Assembly (NCBI GenBank): GCA_038245435.1
Contig: JBBRSL010000013.1
Coordinates: forward strand, 1-26,010
Reading direction: 5' to 3'
Source: JBBRSL01 sp038245435
GTDB taxonomy: Bacteria; Patescibacteriota; Saccharimonadia; Saccharimonadales; CAIOMD01
DNA: 26,010 bases
Position numbers and translations under genes: made by a program. Below are positions 16,301 through 23,060 of the stretch, piece after piece; within the stretch, counting starts at the first letter, position 1; the number at the start of each line of letters is the position of its first letter. The notes beneath the pieces are model-generated. The model was not told the DNA's origin and made no database searches. It saw only the letters and a list, made by a program, of their open reading frames with translations.

Positions 16301-17338
16301 TTAACGGTTGCTTTTGCGAACCATCCAAAAGCGGTAGCCAAAGGTACCAGCAAGTGTTGCGGCGACGAATGCACCTACAAGGCTACCAGCACCAGTGTTA
16401 GGAATCTCCGTTGGAGGAGTAACAACAGGTGGAGGAGTCGTATTAAAGCTTGCAACTACAGCACAGTTGGCGCTTGTAACGTCAGCTGATTTATCGTTTA
16501 GCGTACCAAGTACACGAGTAACGATGTTATAGTTGCCATCTTTTGCATATGTATGTGTTGCAGTTTGTTGGTTAACAACAGTGCCATCACCAAAGTTGAT
16601 TTGGTAGCCGCTAATGCTTGCGCCATTTGTGGCTGCACCATTAACTTTAACGCTTACAATACGCTTTGCTTTATCTGTGTAAGTAAGAACAGCATTTGTA
16701 CAGCTGAGGCTTTGTACTGGTGGTACTTCAGGAACAATACGAACCTTAAGTGTAATCCAAGCACGGTAGTTCCAACAGCCAGGCAATATGCCACCGTTAT
16801 AGCCTAGTTGTGCGCCTTCGGCACTTACGATGCTACCTTTTAGGGTGTAACCACCAGGAGCAGTGGTAAATACTGGGTCAGTGCTTACATATTCGAGCTT
16901 AACTTTTTTGCCAGCACAAGTAATTGACGTTGTGTCAGTTACGGTTGCACGGGCGTTATCGGCGCTAATTTGGCCGGTAATTGTGTGATTGTTGGTTGTA
17001 TCACCAGGGATACTAACTTTCACGCGGGTGTTTTTGGCAACACCAACACCATCGAGGGTGCCAGGAGTTGCAGGGTTATCGTTGTTTTGATCAGGTGAGT
17101 TGTTGTGGACATACATCCAAAGCGTTACATCACCACTACATTGTTCGATAGTGTCTACTTTTGTGCCATCTGCTTGCTTAATTCGCAAGAAGTCAGCTTC
17201 GTTTCCAACACCGTCTACACCTGTATACGTGTTGAAATATGGATCATACGTGCTTTGAGCTTGGACGCCAACGGTAAACAGCAATGCTGTCGTGATTGTC
17301 GCTAAAGCTAACCCAACACGGGTAAATAGTTTAGTCAT
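16301..17338 (-). CDS. Secreted PKD-like surface protein with IPNTG sorting-like tail, paralogue
   Basis: A 345-residue exported protein with a signal peptide (residues 1-28, ending VQAQ). The region to about 200 has no clear family; a motif DVTLWMYVHNNSPDQNND suggests a beta-sandwich. About 215-290 looks PKD-like (YQINFGDGTVVNQQTATHTYAKDGNYNIVTR, given here only as position guide: GYQINFGDGT and HTYAKDGNYN). A short Pro/Thr stalk leads to EIPNTGAGSL, a hydrophobic helix and GYRFWMVRKSNR, nearly the same tail as its neighbour. GAAAGGA lies about ten bases before the ATG. The neighbour has its own promoter and the terminator separates them, so they are transcribed apart. Confidence 0.83.
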   Translation of the reverse strand: MTKLFTRVGLALATITTALLFTVGVQAQSTYDPYFNTYTGVDGVGNEADFLRIKQADGTKVDTIEQCSGDVTLWMYVHNNSPDQNNDNPATPGTLDGVGVAKNTRVKVSIPGDTTNNHTITGQISADNARATVTDTTSITCAGKKVKLEYVSTDPVFTTAPGGYTLKGSIVSAEGAQLGYNGGILPGCWNYRAWITLKVRIVPEVPPVQSLSCTNAVLTYTDKAKRIVSVKVNGAATNGASISGYQINFGDGTVVNQQTATHTYAKDGNYNIVTRVLGTLNDKSADVTSANCAVVASFNTTPPPVVTPPTEIPNTGAGSLVGAFVAATLAGTFGYRFWMVRKSNR

Positions 17339-17502
17339 AGTATTAAATTCCTTTCAAGAATTGATATGAAGTACATCTGTACGATTTGTGTGCTAATTTG
17401 TCGCCGCTTTGTAAAGGAGCACCGCATTTAACCGCGTGACGCTCGTGTTGTAACCTATAAATCATGACAGTTCATTTTCTCTCTTATATAAAACTTGGGT
17501 TG
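17339..17502 (-). other. Upstream region of the second surface protein gene
   Basis: AT-rich leader and promoter region. A GTACA-GA-TGTAC inverted repeat at about 17371-17382 could be a small operator. I see no -10/-35 pair good enough to report. The change to high-GC sequence starts near its right end. Confidence 0.3.
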
Positions 17503-17578
17503 TGAGACCCGGACGGGAGAAGGTTAGGGACGCATGTATGAATACATGGTCAAAAACGCATCTCCCTGCCCGGGTTCA
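17503..17578. repeat. Large imperfect inverted repeat at the left edge of the GC-rich island
   Basis: Left arm 17503-17520 and right arm 17561-17578 pair over about 15 of 18 positions (ACCCGG...GGGAGA against TCTCCC...CCGGGT). The 40-base loop holds a second palindrome, CATGTAT-GA-ATACATG (17533-17548 approximately). It lies past the stop of the lipoprotein gene and may terminate its transcript, or mark the island border. Confidence 0.5.
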
Positions 17579-17624
17579 CGGGTAGCTATAGGGCTAGTTG
17601 CTCCCTTCGCTGTTGTCTATCTGT

Positions 17625-18863
17625 TCACGGTGCCCCTGGGGGGGCTGATGGCGCAGGACTCTTGCAGCTGTCCGGCACCGGGTACCCTGCACACGTATCC
17701 GACGGAGTGGGAGTGGGAGTCGGCGTCGGAGTGGGCTTGGGGGTCTTCGTGGGAGTCGGCGTCGGAGTGGGCGTCGGGGTAGAACCCCCACAGCCACTCG
17801 TACACGTCGGCGAAGGTGTCGGGGAGTTGCCTCCACCGCCACCACCACAAGTACCCGTTCCGCAGGACGGACCAGGGCCAGGCCCAGGACCAGTCGTTGG
17901 ACCAGTTCCACCGCCACCACAGTTGGTGCACGACGGCGGGTGAGTCTGAGACCCACTACCGCACGTATTGCCACAACCACCGCCAGTAGTTGAACCACTG
18001 TTCGGCTTGGTGCTCGTCCCAGTACCCGAAGGTGCCTGGGTCGTCGTCGGCGACGGGCTTGCGCTCGTCATCGGCTTGTCAGTGGCGAAGAAATTCGCCG
18101 CCACTGCACCCGCCGGGCACTCCAGGGTGATCAGCGTGTGCTGATCAATACTGATGTACACCCGCGGGTCGAGCCCCGTCTTCTGGTCGCCGCCGAAGCG
18201 GCTGAAGGCAAGAACTCGGTAGCCTGCCGTCGGCACCGCCTGCTGACACAGCCAGAACGACTTTGTGTAGTCGTCGCTGTAAACCAGCGTGGCGATCTGG
18301 GTTGGCTTACCACTGTTCGTGGCGAGCGTTGCCAGGTCAACCACCTGCGGGTTGCTTGACGGGTTGAGTGCAGCACTCAGCTGCTCGGCTAGTCGCGTGC
18401 AAGTCGTCTTCCAGACCTCCGGGTTAGCCCCGATGGTCTTGGCTAGCTGCTCAGTGTTGATCGCGCCTTGCGGAGCGGTCGAACCAAGCACTCGCCCAGC
18501 GTCGAGCTGGCCCCAGTACACCTGACCTGCCGCAGCCGAAGCTGCATCGGTCATGATGCCCTGGAGAACCTTGTCGACGACGTTGTCATTGCTGACAACG
18601 AACGGCTTGCCACCGGCTCCCTGTCGGGGGCCAGGCAGACCAGCCAAGTAGCCTGCAGCGTCCTTGGGGGATGCGCAAAACTGCTTGAGCTGGTCAAGCG
18701 TGACGGTGCCAGCAGCACTACCGGTCGGAACCGGTGCTGCTGACGGACTGGTGGAGGGAGGGGTTTCGGAACTCGGAGCCCCCCACCATGCACAACCGGT
18801 GAGGGTCAGCGCAATGGTCGCCGCGAGGGCAACCAATCGCGGCGACCTGTTGGATCGCTTCAT
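17625..18863 (-). CDS. Lipoprotein with Cys-pair, Gly-rich and Pro-Thr low-complexity C-terminus
   Basis: A 412-residue predicted lipoprotein: basic N-terminus, hydrophobic stretch, lipobox LTGC (Cys at about 24). A Ser/Pro/Thr linker leads to a globular part (about 52-265) containing QFCASPKDAAGYLAGLPGP and FWLCQQAVPTAGYRVLAFSRFGGD; I know no family for it. From about 270 the sequence is low-complexity: Gly/Pro/Thr with Cys pairs CGNTC, CTNC, CGTGTC and CTSGC, then PT repeats (PTPTPTPTPTKTPKPTPTPT), and a last DTCAGYPVPDSC. Codons are strongly GC-biased and the stop is TGA. GGAG precedes the ATG, 21 bases after the four-TM gene, so they are one operon. Likely extracytoplasmic, possibly spanning the wall. 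Confidence 0.82.
   Translation of the reverse strand: MKRSNRSPRLVALAATIALTLTGCAWWGAPSSETPPSTSPSAAPVPTGSAAGTVTLDQLKQFCASPKDAAGYLAGLPGPRQGAGGKPFVVSNDNVVDKVLQGIMTDAASAAAGQVYWGQLDAGRVLGSTAPQGAINTEQLAKTIGANPEVWKTTCTRLAEQLSAALNPSSNPQVVDLATLATNSGKPTQIATLVYSDDYTKSFWLCQQAVPTAGYRVLAFSRFGGDQKTGLDPRVYISIDQHTLITLECPAGAVAANFFATDKPMTSASPSPTTTQAPSGTGTSTKPNSGSTTGGGCGNTCGSGSQTHPPSCTNCGGGGTGPTTGPGPGPGPSCGTGTCGGGGGGNSPTPSPTCTSGCGGSTPTPTPTPTPTKTPKPTPTPTPTPTPSDTCAGYPVPDSCKSPAPSAPPGAP
17713..17772 (-). repeat. 24-base direct repeat in the Pro-Thr part of the lipoprotein gene
   Basis: Two identical 24-base copies (17713-17736 and 17749-17772) spaced 36 bases apart encode alternating Pro-Thr. The region is open to length change by slippage or recombination. 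Confidence 0.8.
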
Positions 18864-18884
18864 CTTGGTTTTCTCCTTCGCGGT

Positions 18885-19433
18885 TCAGGGATCCAGGGGG
18901 TCGTCTTCGACAATTACCGCATCGATGATGCCGTCATCATCCTCCGACTTGAAGTCGGGCTCAGACTTGGCATGTGGCTTGACCTTGCGCTTCTTGGGCG
19001 CAGGTTCGGCAAGCTTCTGTTCAGCCTTCTTGGCCCGAGAGCGAACCCACCATTCCTTCAGCTTGTCGGGAATCTCCCACACTGCGAACAGCGCGAGACC
19101 GAGCCACATGAAGATGATGGTGATCACGCTCACCGAGCTCCGTACACTTCCCCAATTGAGATGGGGAATGAGCACGAGAATGCCGAAAGCCAACATCAGG
19201 CAGAGCCAGATGATGACGATGAGCATGTGCCGGACGAAGTGCTCGCCAGGCTTTCTGAAGGCGTACCAGACGAACGCACCGATGATGATCACCGCCGCGA
19301 GCGCCAAGAATCCGGACTGGAGATCGACAGAGTCGGTCTCCACCGCAGATTTGGCGACAGCGATGAATACGTTGGCCGAGATCATCAGCAAAACAATCAT
19401 GCTGACGAACTTGGTCCAATTAATCTTGGACAT
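18885..19433 (-). CDS. Four-TM membrane protein with charged cytoplasmic tail, unknown function
   Basis: From ATG 19433 the protein has 182 residues. This start is chosen because AGGAGG (19441-19446) lies seven bases upstream; an upstream in-frame codon at 19472 would run through leader hairpins. Four hydrophobic segments can be seen: FVSMIVLLMISANVFIAVA, GFLALAAVIIIGAFVWYAF, HMLIVIIWLCLMLAFGILVL and VSVITIIFMWLGLALFAVW. The last about 60 residues are soluble: first basic (KKAEQK, PKKRKVK), then acidic (SEDDDGIIDAVIVEDDPLDP). No catalytic motif is visible and I recognise no family. It is the first gene of the two-gene operon with the lipoprotein, divergent from moxR. High GC and a TGA stop match its island neighbours. 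Confidence 0.8.
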   Translation of the reverse strand: MSKINWTKFVSMIVLLMISANVFIAVAKSAVETDSVDLQSGFLALAAVIIIGAFVWYAFRKPGEHFVRHMLIVIIWLCLMLAFGILVLIPHLNWGSVRSSVSVITIIFMWLGLALFAVWEIPDKLKEWWVRSRAKKAEQKLAEPAPKKRKVKPHAKSEPDFKSEDDDGIIDAVIVEDDPLDP

Positions 19434-19556
19434 GAATGTTCCTCCTCCCCGTAACCGGGGTTTCCATTGCATGGAACTCGTTCCACACGCCGGCTGCCCT
19501 GGTTGGGGTGGCAGCGCAATACTGGCATATCTATACCAGCAATGCGCTACTACCCC
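19434..19556 (-). promoter_or_regulatory. Structured 5' leader of the four-TM/lipoprotein operon
   Basis: The last 120 bases before the start hold: a long imperfect hairpin at 19505-19556 (GGGGT/ACCCC, AGCGCA/TGCGCT, CTGG/CCAG); two hairpins sharing bases 19473-19476 and so mutually exclusive (TTCCAT-TGC-ATGGAA at 19462-19476, GGAAC-TC-GTTCC at 19473-19484); and CCCCG-TAAC-CGGGG at 19447-19460 directly beside the AGGAGG site. No known riboswitch class recognised. Confidence 0.5.
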
Positions 19557-19799
19557 TGTTACAAAGAAGAGGTTTAACAGATAGACATTGTAAGCGAAAA
19601 AACTTATAAAAGTCTCTATAGCTTAGATTCGTTGCAACAAATGGGCATGGATTGCCACACTGTCGAGCAAACGAACTGTCATGATTTATAAGGTGTTAAC
19701 GAGCCACCAATCATTCCCTGCCGCAGGCTTACTATAGTTCTGTTACACAGCACTATTCGCAGTTGCACCTCCGACACTCCATAGAATGACGATGAACAT

Positions 19800-19828
19800 A
19801 GTTTACTACGTTTTGGTATTTTTGTCAA
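19800..19828 (-). promoter_or_regulatory. Predicted promoter of the four-TM/lipoprotein operon
   Basis: Minus strand TTGACA (19823-19828), 17-base spacer, TAAACT (19800-19805). The -35 is perfect, the -10 matches four of six. It implies a leader of roughly 360 bases. Confidence 0.6.
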
Positions 19829-19906
19829 TGCTTTTATGTCATCATCTATTATAAAGCACAAGAATTATCACCTCTGAGTCTTCTGATTTAAATCTATACA
19901 ATACTA

Positions 19907-19935
19907 TTGCTTTTTTATGTATTTTGTGGTAATAT
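19907..19935 (+). promoter_or_regulatory. Predicted promoter of the moxR-DUF58-VWA operon
   Basis: TTGCTT (19907-19912), 17-base spacer, TAATAT (19930-19935). Four of six matches in each hexamer. It implies a leader of about 235 bases. A nearer start within the AT-rich bases at 20084-20100 cannot be excluded. Confidence 0.45.
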
Positions 19936-20067
19936 ATGTATGTTATTTCGCATGTGTGAGGTAGCACGGAAGGGAAACCTGTTAGTAATAGCAGTTTTGG
20001 CAATTTTGCCCCCGACCCGTCCTTTAACAAGTTGGTTGTTACATTTAATTAGAATCTTCTTGGATAG

Positions 20068-20166
20068 CCTCACGGGATAGGTGCATATATATATTATATG
20101 TAGCTACCCCGTGAGGATGCGGGGACCCTTTGCAATTCGTTGCAGGGGGATTCCCTGCACTATCCC
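20068..20166 (+). promoter_or_regulatory. Candidate cis-regulatory RNA in the moxR leader
   Basis: Competing helices just before the AAGGAG site (20167-20172). A: 20068-20089 with 20095-20116, about 20 bp including CCTCACGGG/CCCGTGAGG. B: TGCAA-TTCG-TTGCA, 20131-20144, with a UUCG loop. C: TGCAGGG/CCCTGCA, 20141-20159, which excludes B. D: GGGATAG and TGCA (20074-20085, one bulge) with TGCACTATCCC (20156-20166), which excludes A and C and ends against the ribosome-binding site. This layout suits a translation switch. I recognise no known class; helix A might instead be an operator palindrome. Confidence 0.55.
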
Positions 20167-20178
20167 AAGGAGATAATC

Positions 20179-21114
20179 ATGGCAACTCTGTCCGAGCAGG
20201 TACAGGGCTACTCGAACCAAGCCGCTGAGCTCCGCAAGGAGCTTGAGAAGGCCATCATCGGGCAGCCCCAGCTGATCTACGGCTTGGTCTATGGCGTTCT
20301 GGCTGGCAGCCCCATCTCCCTCACCGGAGTGCCGGGTGTCGCCAAAACGCACGCCAGCCGCGCTCTGGCTTGTGCAATCGACGCTCGTTACGAGCGCGTG
20401 CAGGTCATGGCGGACATGCTGCCGAGCGACTTCACTGGTGCAAGGGTATTCAACCTGACAGCTGGTGAGTGGACGTTCGAGCCGGGCCCTCTCTTCGCCG
20501 AAGTGGTGCACCTCGACGAGCTCAACCGCGTAGGCGGACGGGCTCTCAGTGGCATCATGGAGGCAATGGAGGAACGACAGGTAACTGTCGCCGGTAAGAA
20601 GCATGACCTGCCTTCTGGGCAGATCATCATCGCCACCTTCAACCCGGCCGAACACGCCGGAACCGAAGAGCTGCCCGACGCAGTCGCTGACCGATTCGGC
20701 GTCCAAGTGCTCATCGAGCGCCCTGACGCCAGAACCGAGCAGCTGATTGCAAGCGGGCAGTACGCTCTGCCGAACGAGCTGCAAGCAGTGCTCACCATCA
20801 AGGACATCGAAAACCTCGTTCACTTCACTCGTGAGGTGGCTAAGGCAACCGAGCCCGCGGTGGTAGCTCACGCTGTCAGCATCGTTCGAAAGACGATGAA
20901 CACGGCACTGTTCGAGCGACCGGCTGGCGTCCGCGCCAGTCGTGACCTCATCCGTGTGGCCGCCGCTAAGGCGGTCGTCGACAACAGCATCAAGGTCACG
21001 GCCGATGACGTTGCAGAAATCGCACCGTTGGTGCTTCGGCACCGCGTCGAGCCCAAGTACAACGTCACCAAGTCCGTCGACGTACTCATCGAGGAGTTGT
21101 TCAATGGTTCTTGA
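20179..21114 (+). CDS. MoxR-family AAA+ ATPase
   Basis: A 311-residue MoxR-type AAA+ ATPase, a family that works as a chaperone or insertase with VWA-domain partners. Walker A is GVPGVAKT (50-57), Walker B HLDELNR with Asp113-Glu114, sensor 1 lies in IIIATFNPAEHAGTEELPDAVADRF, and the C-terminal lid has the sensor-2-like RASRDLIRVAAAKA. ATG 20179 has AAGGAG six bases upstream; an in-frame TTG at 20140 would start inside the leader hairpins. It overlaps the DUF58 gene by 11 bases, so the two are translationally coupled. GC content is near 60 percent (41 of 60 bases in the line starting at 20641) and the stop is TGA. The first gene of a three-gene operon. Confidence 0.93.
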   Translation: MATLSEQVQGYSNQAAELRKELEKAIIGQPQLIYGLVYGVLAGSPISLTGVPGVAKTHASRALACAIDARYERVQVMADMLPSDFTGARVFNLTAGEWTFEPGPLFAEVVHLDELNRVGGRALSGIMEAMEERQVTVAGKKHDLPSGQIIIATFNPAEHAGTEELPDAVADRFGVQVLIERPDARTEQLIASGQYALPNELQAVLTIKDIENLVHFTREVAKATEPAVVAHAVSIVRKTMNTALFERPAGVRASRDLIRVAAAKAVVDNSIKVTADDVAEIAPLVLRHRVEPKYNVTKSVDVLIEELFNGS

Positions 21115-21970
21115 CCATCGTCAGCTCCGAAAATTGGAGCTGGAACTGCATCACAGGTACCGCCTGCCCACAAGTGGGCGGCACCTCGGCAAAGCATCTG
21201 GCTTCGGTATCGTCCCCGACGGTACTAAGCCGTACGAGCCAGGCGACCCGCCTGCGCTCATCGACTGGCATGCCACCGCACGAACCGGCGAACTGATTGT
21301 CCGCAAGCGCCAGATCGAGCACTACGCTCGAGCCCTGGTGTGCGTGGACTACTCGGCCCGTCAGGTTTGGGCTGGTGGCGACGCGCTTCTCCGCAAAAGC
21401 GAGCTCAGTCTCGCCACAGCAGATGCGCTGAGCCACCTGTTGGTTTGGCAGGGCGACCGTGTAAGTCTGTTGCTTTCGGGCGACACCTACACAGACACCC
21501 GGATGCTGACTGGCAACCGAGCCATTAACACGGTTCGTGGCTTGCTAGCAACGGTCGAGCCCTCGACCGACGATCAGCTGGCAGCAACATTGGCTATGCC
21601 CAACCTCTCCCGACACAAGCCGCAGATGATCATTATCGTCAGCGACTTTTTGTCGAGCGAGTGGGGTAAGCCCATGCGGCAGTTGGCTCATCGCCACGAG
21701 GTCATCGCAGTGCAGGTCCTGGACCCCTGGGACCTGCACATGCCCAACCTGGGCAAGGTCGTACGCATTAGCGGAAACTTGGTCGACACTCGTTCGGTCA
21801 AGGCCCGCAAGACATATGACGAAGCTTTTGGCGTAAGTCAGGCACGCCGCGAGGCGTTCTTTACGGCTTGCGGCATTCGCCATCTGCAAGTTCAGAACGA
21901 CCAGCCGCTCGTCGAGCAGTTAGTGACCACACTGTCGGCGCCTAACAACCGCCGGCGCACAGCTTCCTGA
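21104..21970 (+). CDS. DUF58 family protein
   Basis: A 288-residue DUF58 protein, the usual partner between MoxR and VWA genes. The family signature is present at residues 44-60: YEPGDPPALIDWHATAR, followed by GELIVRKRQ and a degenerate VWA-like fold (ALVCVDYSA near 78-86; MIIIVSDFLSSEWGKP near 178-193). No transmembrane segment, so it should be cytoplasmic, unlike many longer DUF58 proteins that carry N-terminal membrane helices. The ATG at 21104 lies inside the end of moxR; TGA stop; the VWA gene starts 11 bases later. Its biochemical role is unknown in general; it probably bridges the ATPase and the membrane VWA protein. Confidence 0.9.
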   Translation: MVLDHRQLRKLELELHHRYRLPTSGRHLGKASGFGIVPDGTKPYEPGDPPALIDWHATARTGELIVRKRQIEHYARALVCVDYSARQVWAGGDALLRKSELSLATADALSHLLVWQGDRVSLLLSGDTYTDTRMLTGNRAINTVRGLLATVEPSTDDQLAATLAMPNLSRHKPQMIIIVSDFLSSEWGKPMRQLAHRHEVIAVQVLDPWDLHMPNLGKVVRISGNLVDTRSVKARKTYDEAFGVSQARREAFFTACGIRHLQVQNDQPLVEQLVTTLSAPNNRRRTAS

Positions 21971-21981
21971 AGGGAGACACC

Positions 21982-22923
21982 ATGTTCGCACAGTCCTTGT
22001 GGCTGCTCCTCATGGTCATCCCGCTGGGGCTGGCTGTGTGGTATGTTCTGCGTAACCGTGTTGACACCGTTGAGTTCTCGAACCCTGAGTACGAGTCGGA
22101 CGTCAATGTCGGCTACAAGCAGTGGCCGCGGTGTATCGGCATCGTTCTGTTGCTTATCGTCATGTTTGCTCTTCCGCTTGCGGTAGCGCAGCCGATGATT
22201 AACAGCAGCTCAGTCGAAAGTCGCACCACAGTTATGGTTGTTCTGGATGTTTCGACATCCATGACGGCTACTGATGTTTCTCCGTCGAGACTCGAAGCGG
22301 CGAAGGCAGCAATTGCCCAAGCCATCATCGATGCCCCGACGCAACTCAACATCGGGCTTGTGACCCTTGCAGACCACGCCAAGTTGGTTGCGGCTCCCAG
22401 TCGCGACCACACCGAACTTCTGGCGACGCTGAATAAGCTCAAGCCAGAAGCTGGTGGTACTGCCACAGGCGAAGGCGTGTTTGCTGCAAATGGTACCATG
22501 GACGGCTTCAAATCGTTCGGTGGTGACGCCAGTACGTTCACCGGCACTATCTTCCTCGTCAGCGATGGCGCAGAAGAGATCAAGTCTGGTGAGCGCCCGC
22601 TTACCGAGGCCGCGAAAGCTGCCACAGCCGCGGGTTACACGCTTAACACTGTGGTGTACGGCACGCCTAACGGCACTCTGAACGGCCAGCCGCTTATGGT
22701 CGACCCCGACGCCCTCAAGGCAGCAGCGGTCTCCACTGGTGGTCAGGCATTCACTGCCGGTACCGGCAACGAGTTGCAGTCACAGCTCGCGAAGGTTCAG
22801 TCGCAAGCTGGGTTGGTTAGTTCCACCCAGTACTTGCCCTTGATGATTGCAGTCATGGCCGGCGTTCTGCTGGCACTGCTGGCAATTGCCTTCACACTCT
22901 TGTTCATCGTGGACCGGAGGTAA
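21982..22923 (+). CDS. Membrane-anchored von Willebrand factor A (VWA) domain protein, BatA-like
   Basis: A 313-residue protein with two N-terminal hydrophobic segments (about 4-23 and 51-70), a VWA domain (about 83-270) and a C-terminal helix (about 284-309) ending IVDRR. The metal-ion-dependent adhesion site is complete: DVSTSM (Asp89, Ser91, Ser93), a Thr in EAGGTATGEG (Thr160) and LVSDGAEE (Asp195). MTATDVSPSRLEAAK after the first motif resembles actinobacterial and BatA homologues. The domain probably faces outwards or sits at the membrane and binds protein partners through a divalent cation under control of MoxR and DUF58. Ribosome-binding site GGGAG precedes the ATG. It is the last gene of the operon, followed by a strong terminator. 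Confidence 0.92.
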   Translation: MFAQSLWLLLMVIPLGLAVWYVLRNRVDTVEFSNPEYESDVNVGYKQWPRCIGIVLLLIVMFALPLAVAQPMINSSSVESRTTVMVVLDVSTSMTATDVSPSRLEAAKAAIAQAIIDAPTQLNIGLVTLADHAKLVAAPSRDHTELLATLNKLKPEAGGTATGEGVFAANGTMDGFKSFGGDASTFTGTIFLVSDGAEEIKSGERPLTEAAKAATAAGYTLNTVVYGTPNGTLNGQPLMVDPDALKAAAVSTGGQAFTAGTGNELQSQLAKVQSQAGLVSSTQYLPLMIAVMAGVLLALLAIAFTLLFIVDRR

Positions 22924-22982
22924 CAACCAAACCCTGCTAAAGCTCGCCACCCGATACGGGCGAGAATCAAAACGTATCGAAC

Positions 22983-23044
22983 AGGCCCCGCAACGGTGGC
23001 GCTGCCCTCTCTTCATCGAGAGCGGCAGCGTCCCAGCGGGGCCT
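22983..23044 (+). terminator. Strong multi-part terminator at the end of the VWA operon
   Basis: Outer stem AGGCCCCGC (22983-22991) / GCGGGGCCT (23036-23044), inner stem CGCTGCC / GGCAGCG (23000-23006 and 23024-23030) and apical CTCTC-TTCATC-GAGAG. The tail CTTCAATTT is T-rich. It stands at the sharp right edge of GC-rich sequence and faces the convergent histidine kinase gene. Confidence 0.85.
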
Positions 23045-23060
23045 CTTCAATTTCAAATTA

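Larger units (their letters stand above)
19557..20067. other. AT-rich spacer between the divergent island operons
   Basis: About 0.5 kb without a supportable gene. It is AT-rich like the host DNA, in contrast to the GC-rich operons on both sides. It holds the two promoters reported separately, and a weak ACTT-TTAT-AAGT hairpin followed by T6 on the minus strand (near 19594-19612). Short open frames of about 60 codons have no ribosome-binding site. I cannot identify a structured RNA with confidence. Confidence 0.6.

Noticed and set aside
17700..17790. CRISPR-like or tandem repeat array
   Set aside because: The repeats are in frame, encode Pro-Thr, and lack spacers of constant length; they are coding low complexity.
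19500..19560. T-box or other known riboswitch suggested by GGGGTGGCAGCGC
   Set aside because: The similarity is on the strand opposite to the transcript of the four-TM operon and the surrounding T-box elements are missing.
18664..19584. Long plus-strand open frame of 306 codons opposite the lipoprotein and four-TM genes
   Set aside because: High GC lowers stop frequency, so antisense frames become long. Its translation has no domain or membrane pattern, while the minus strand gives a lipobox, TM helices and good ribosome-binding sites.
19679..20030. Small open frames of about 60 codons in the island spacer
   Set aside because: No ribosome-binding site, AT-rich random-looking translation, and they overlap the predicted promoters.
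20104..21042. 312-codon minus-strand frame opposite moxR
   Set aside because: A shadow of the moxR frame in GC-rich DNA; the plus strand has all AAA+ motifs.
17500..23050. Island as an integrative element with integrase or transposase
   Set aside because: No recombinase gene, terminal direct repeat or tRNA-associated attachment site is visible at either border.
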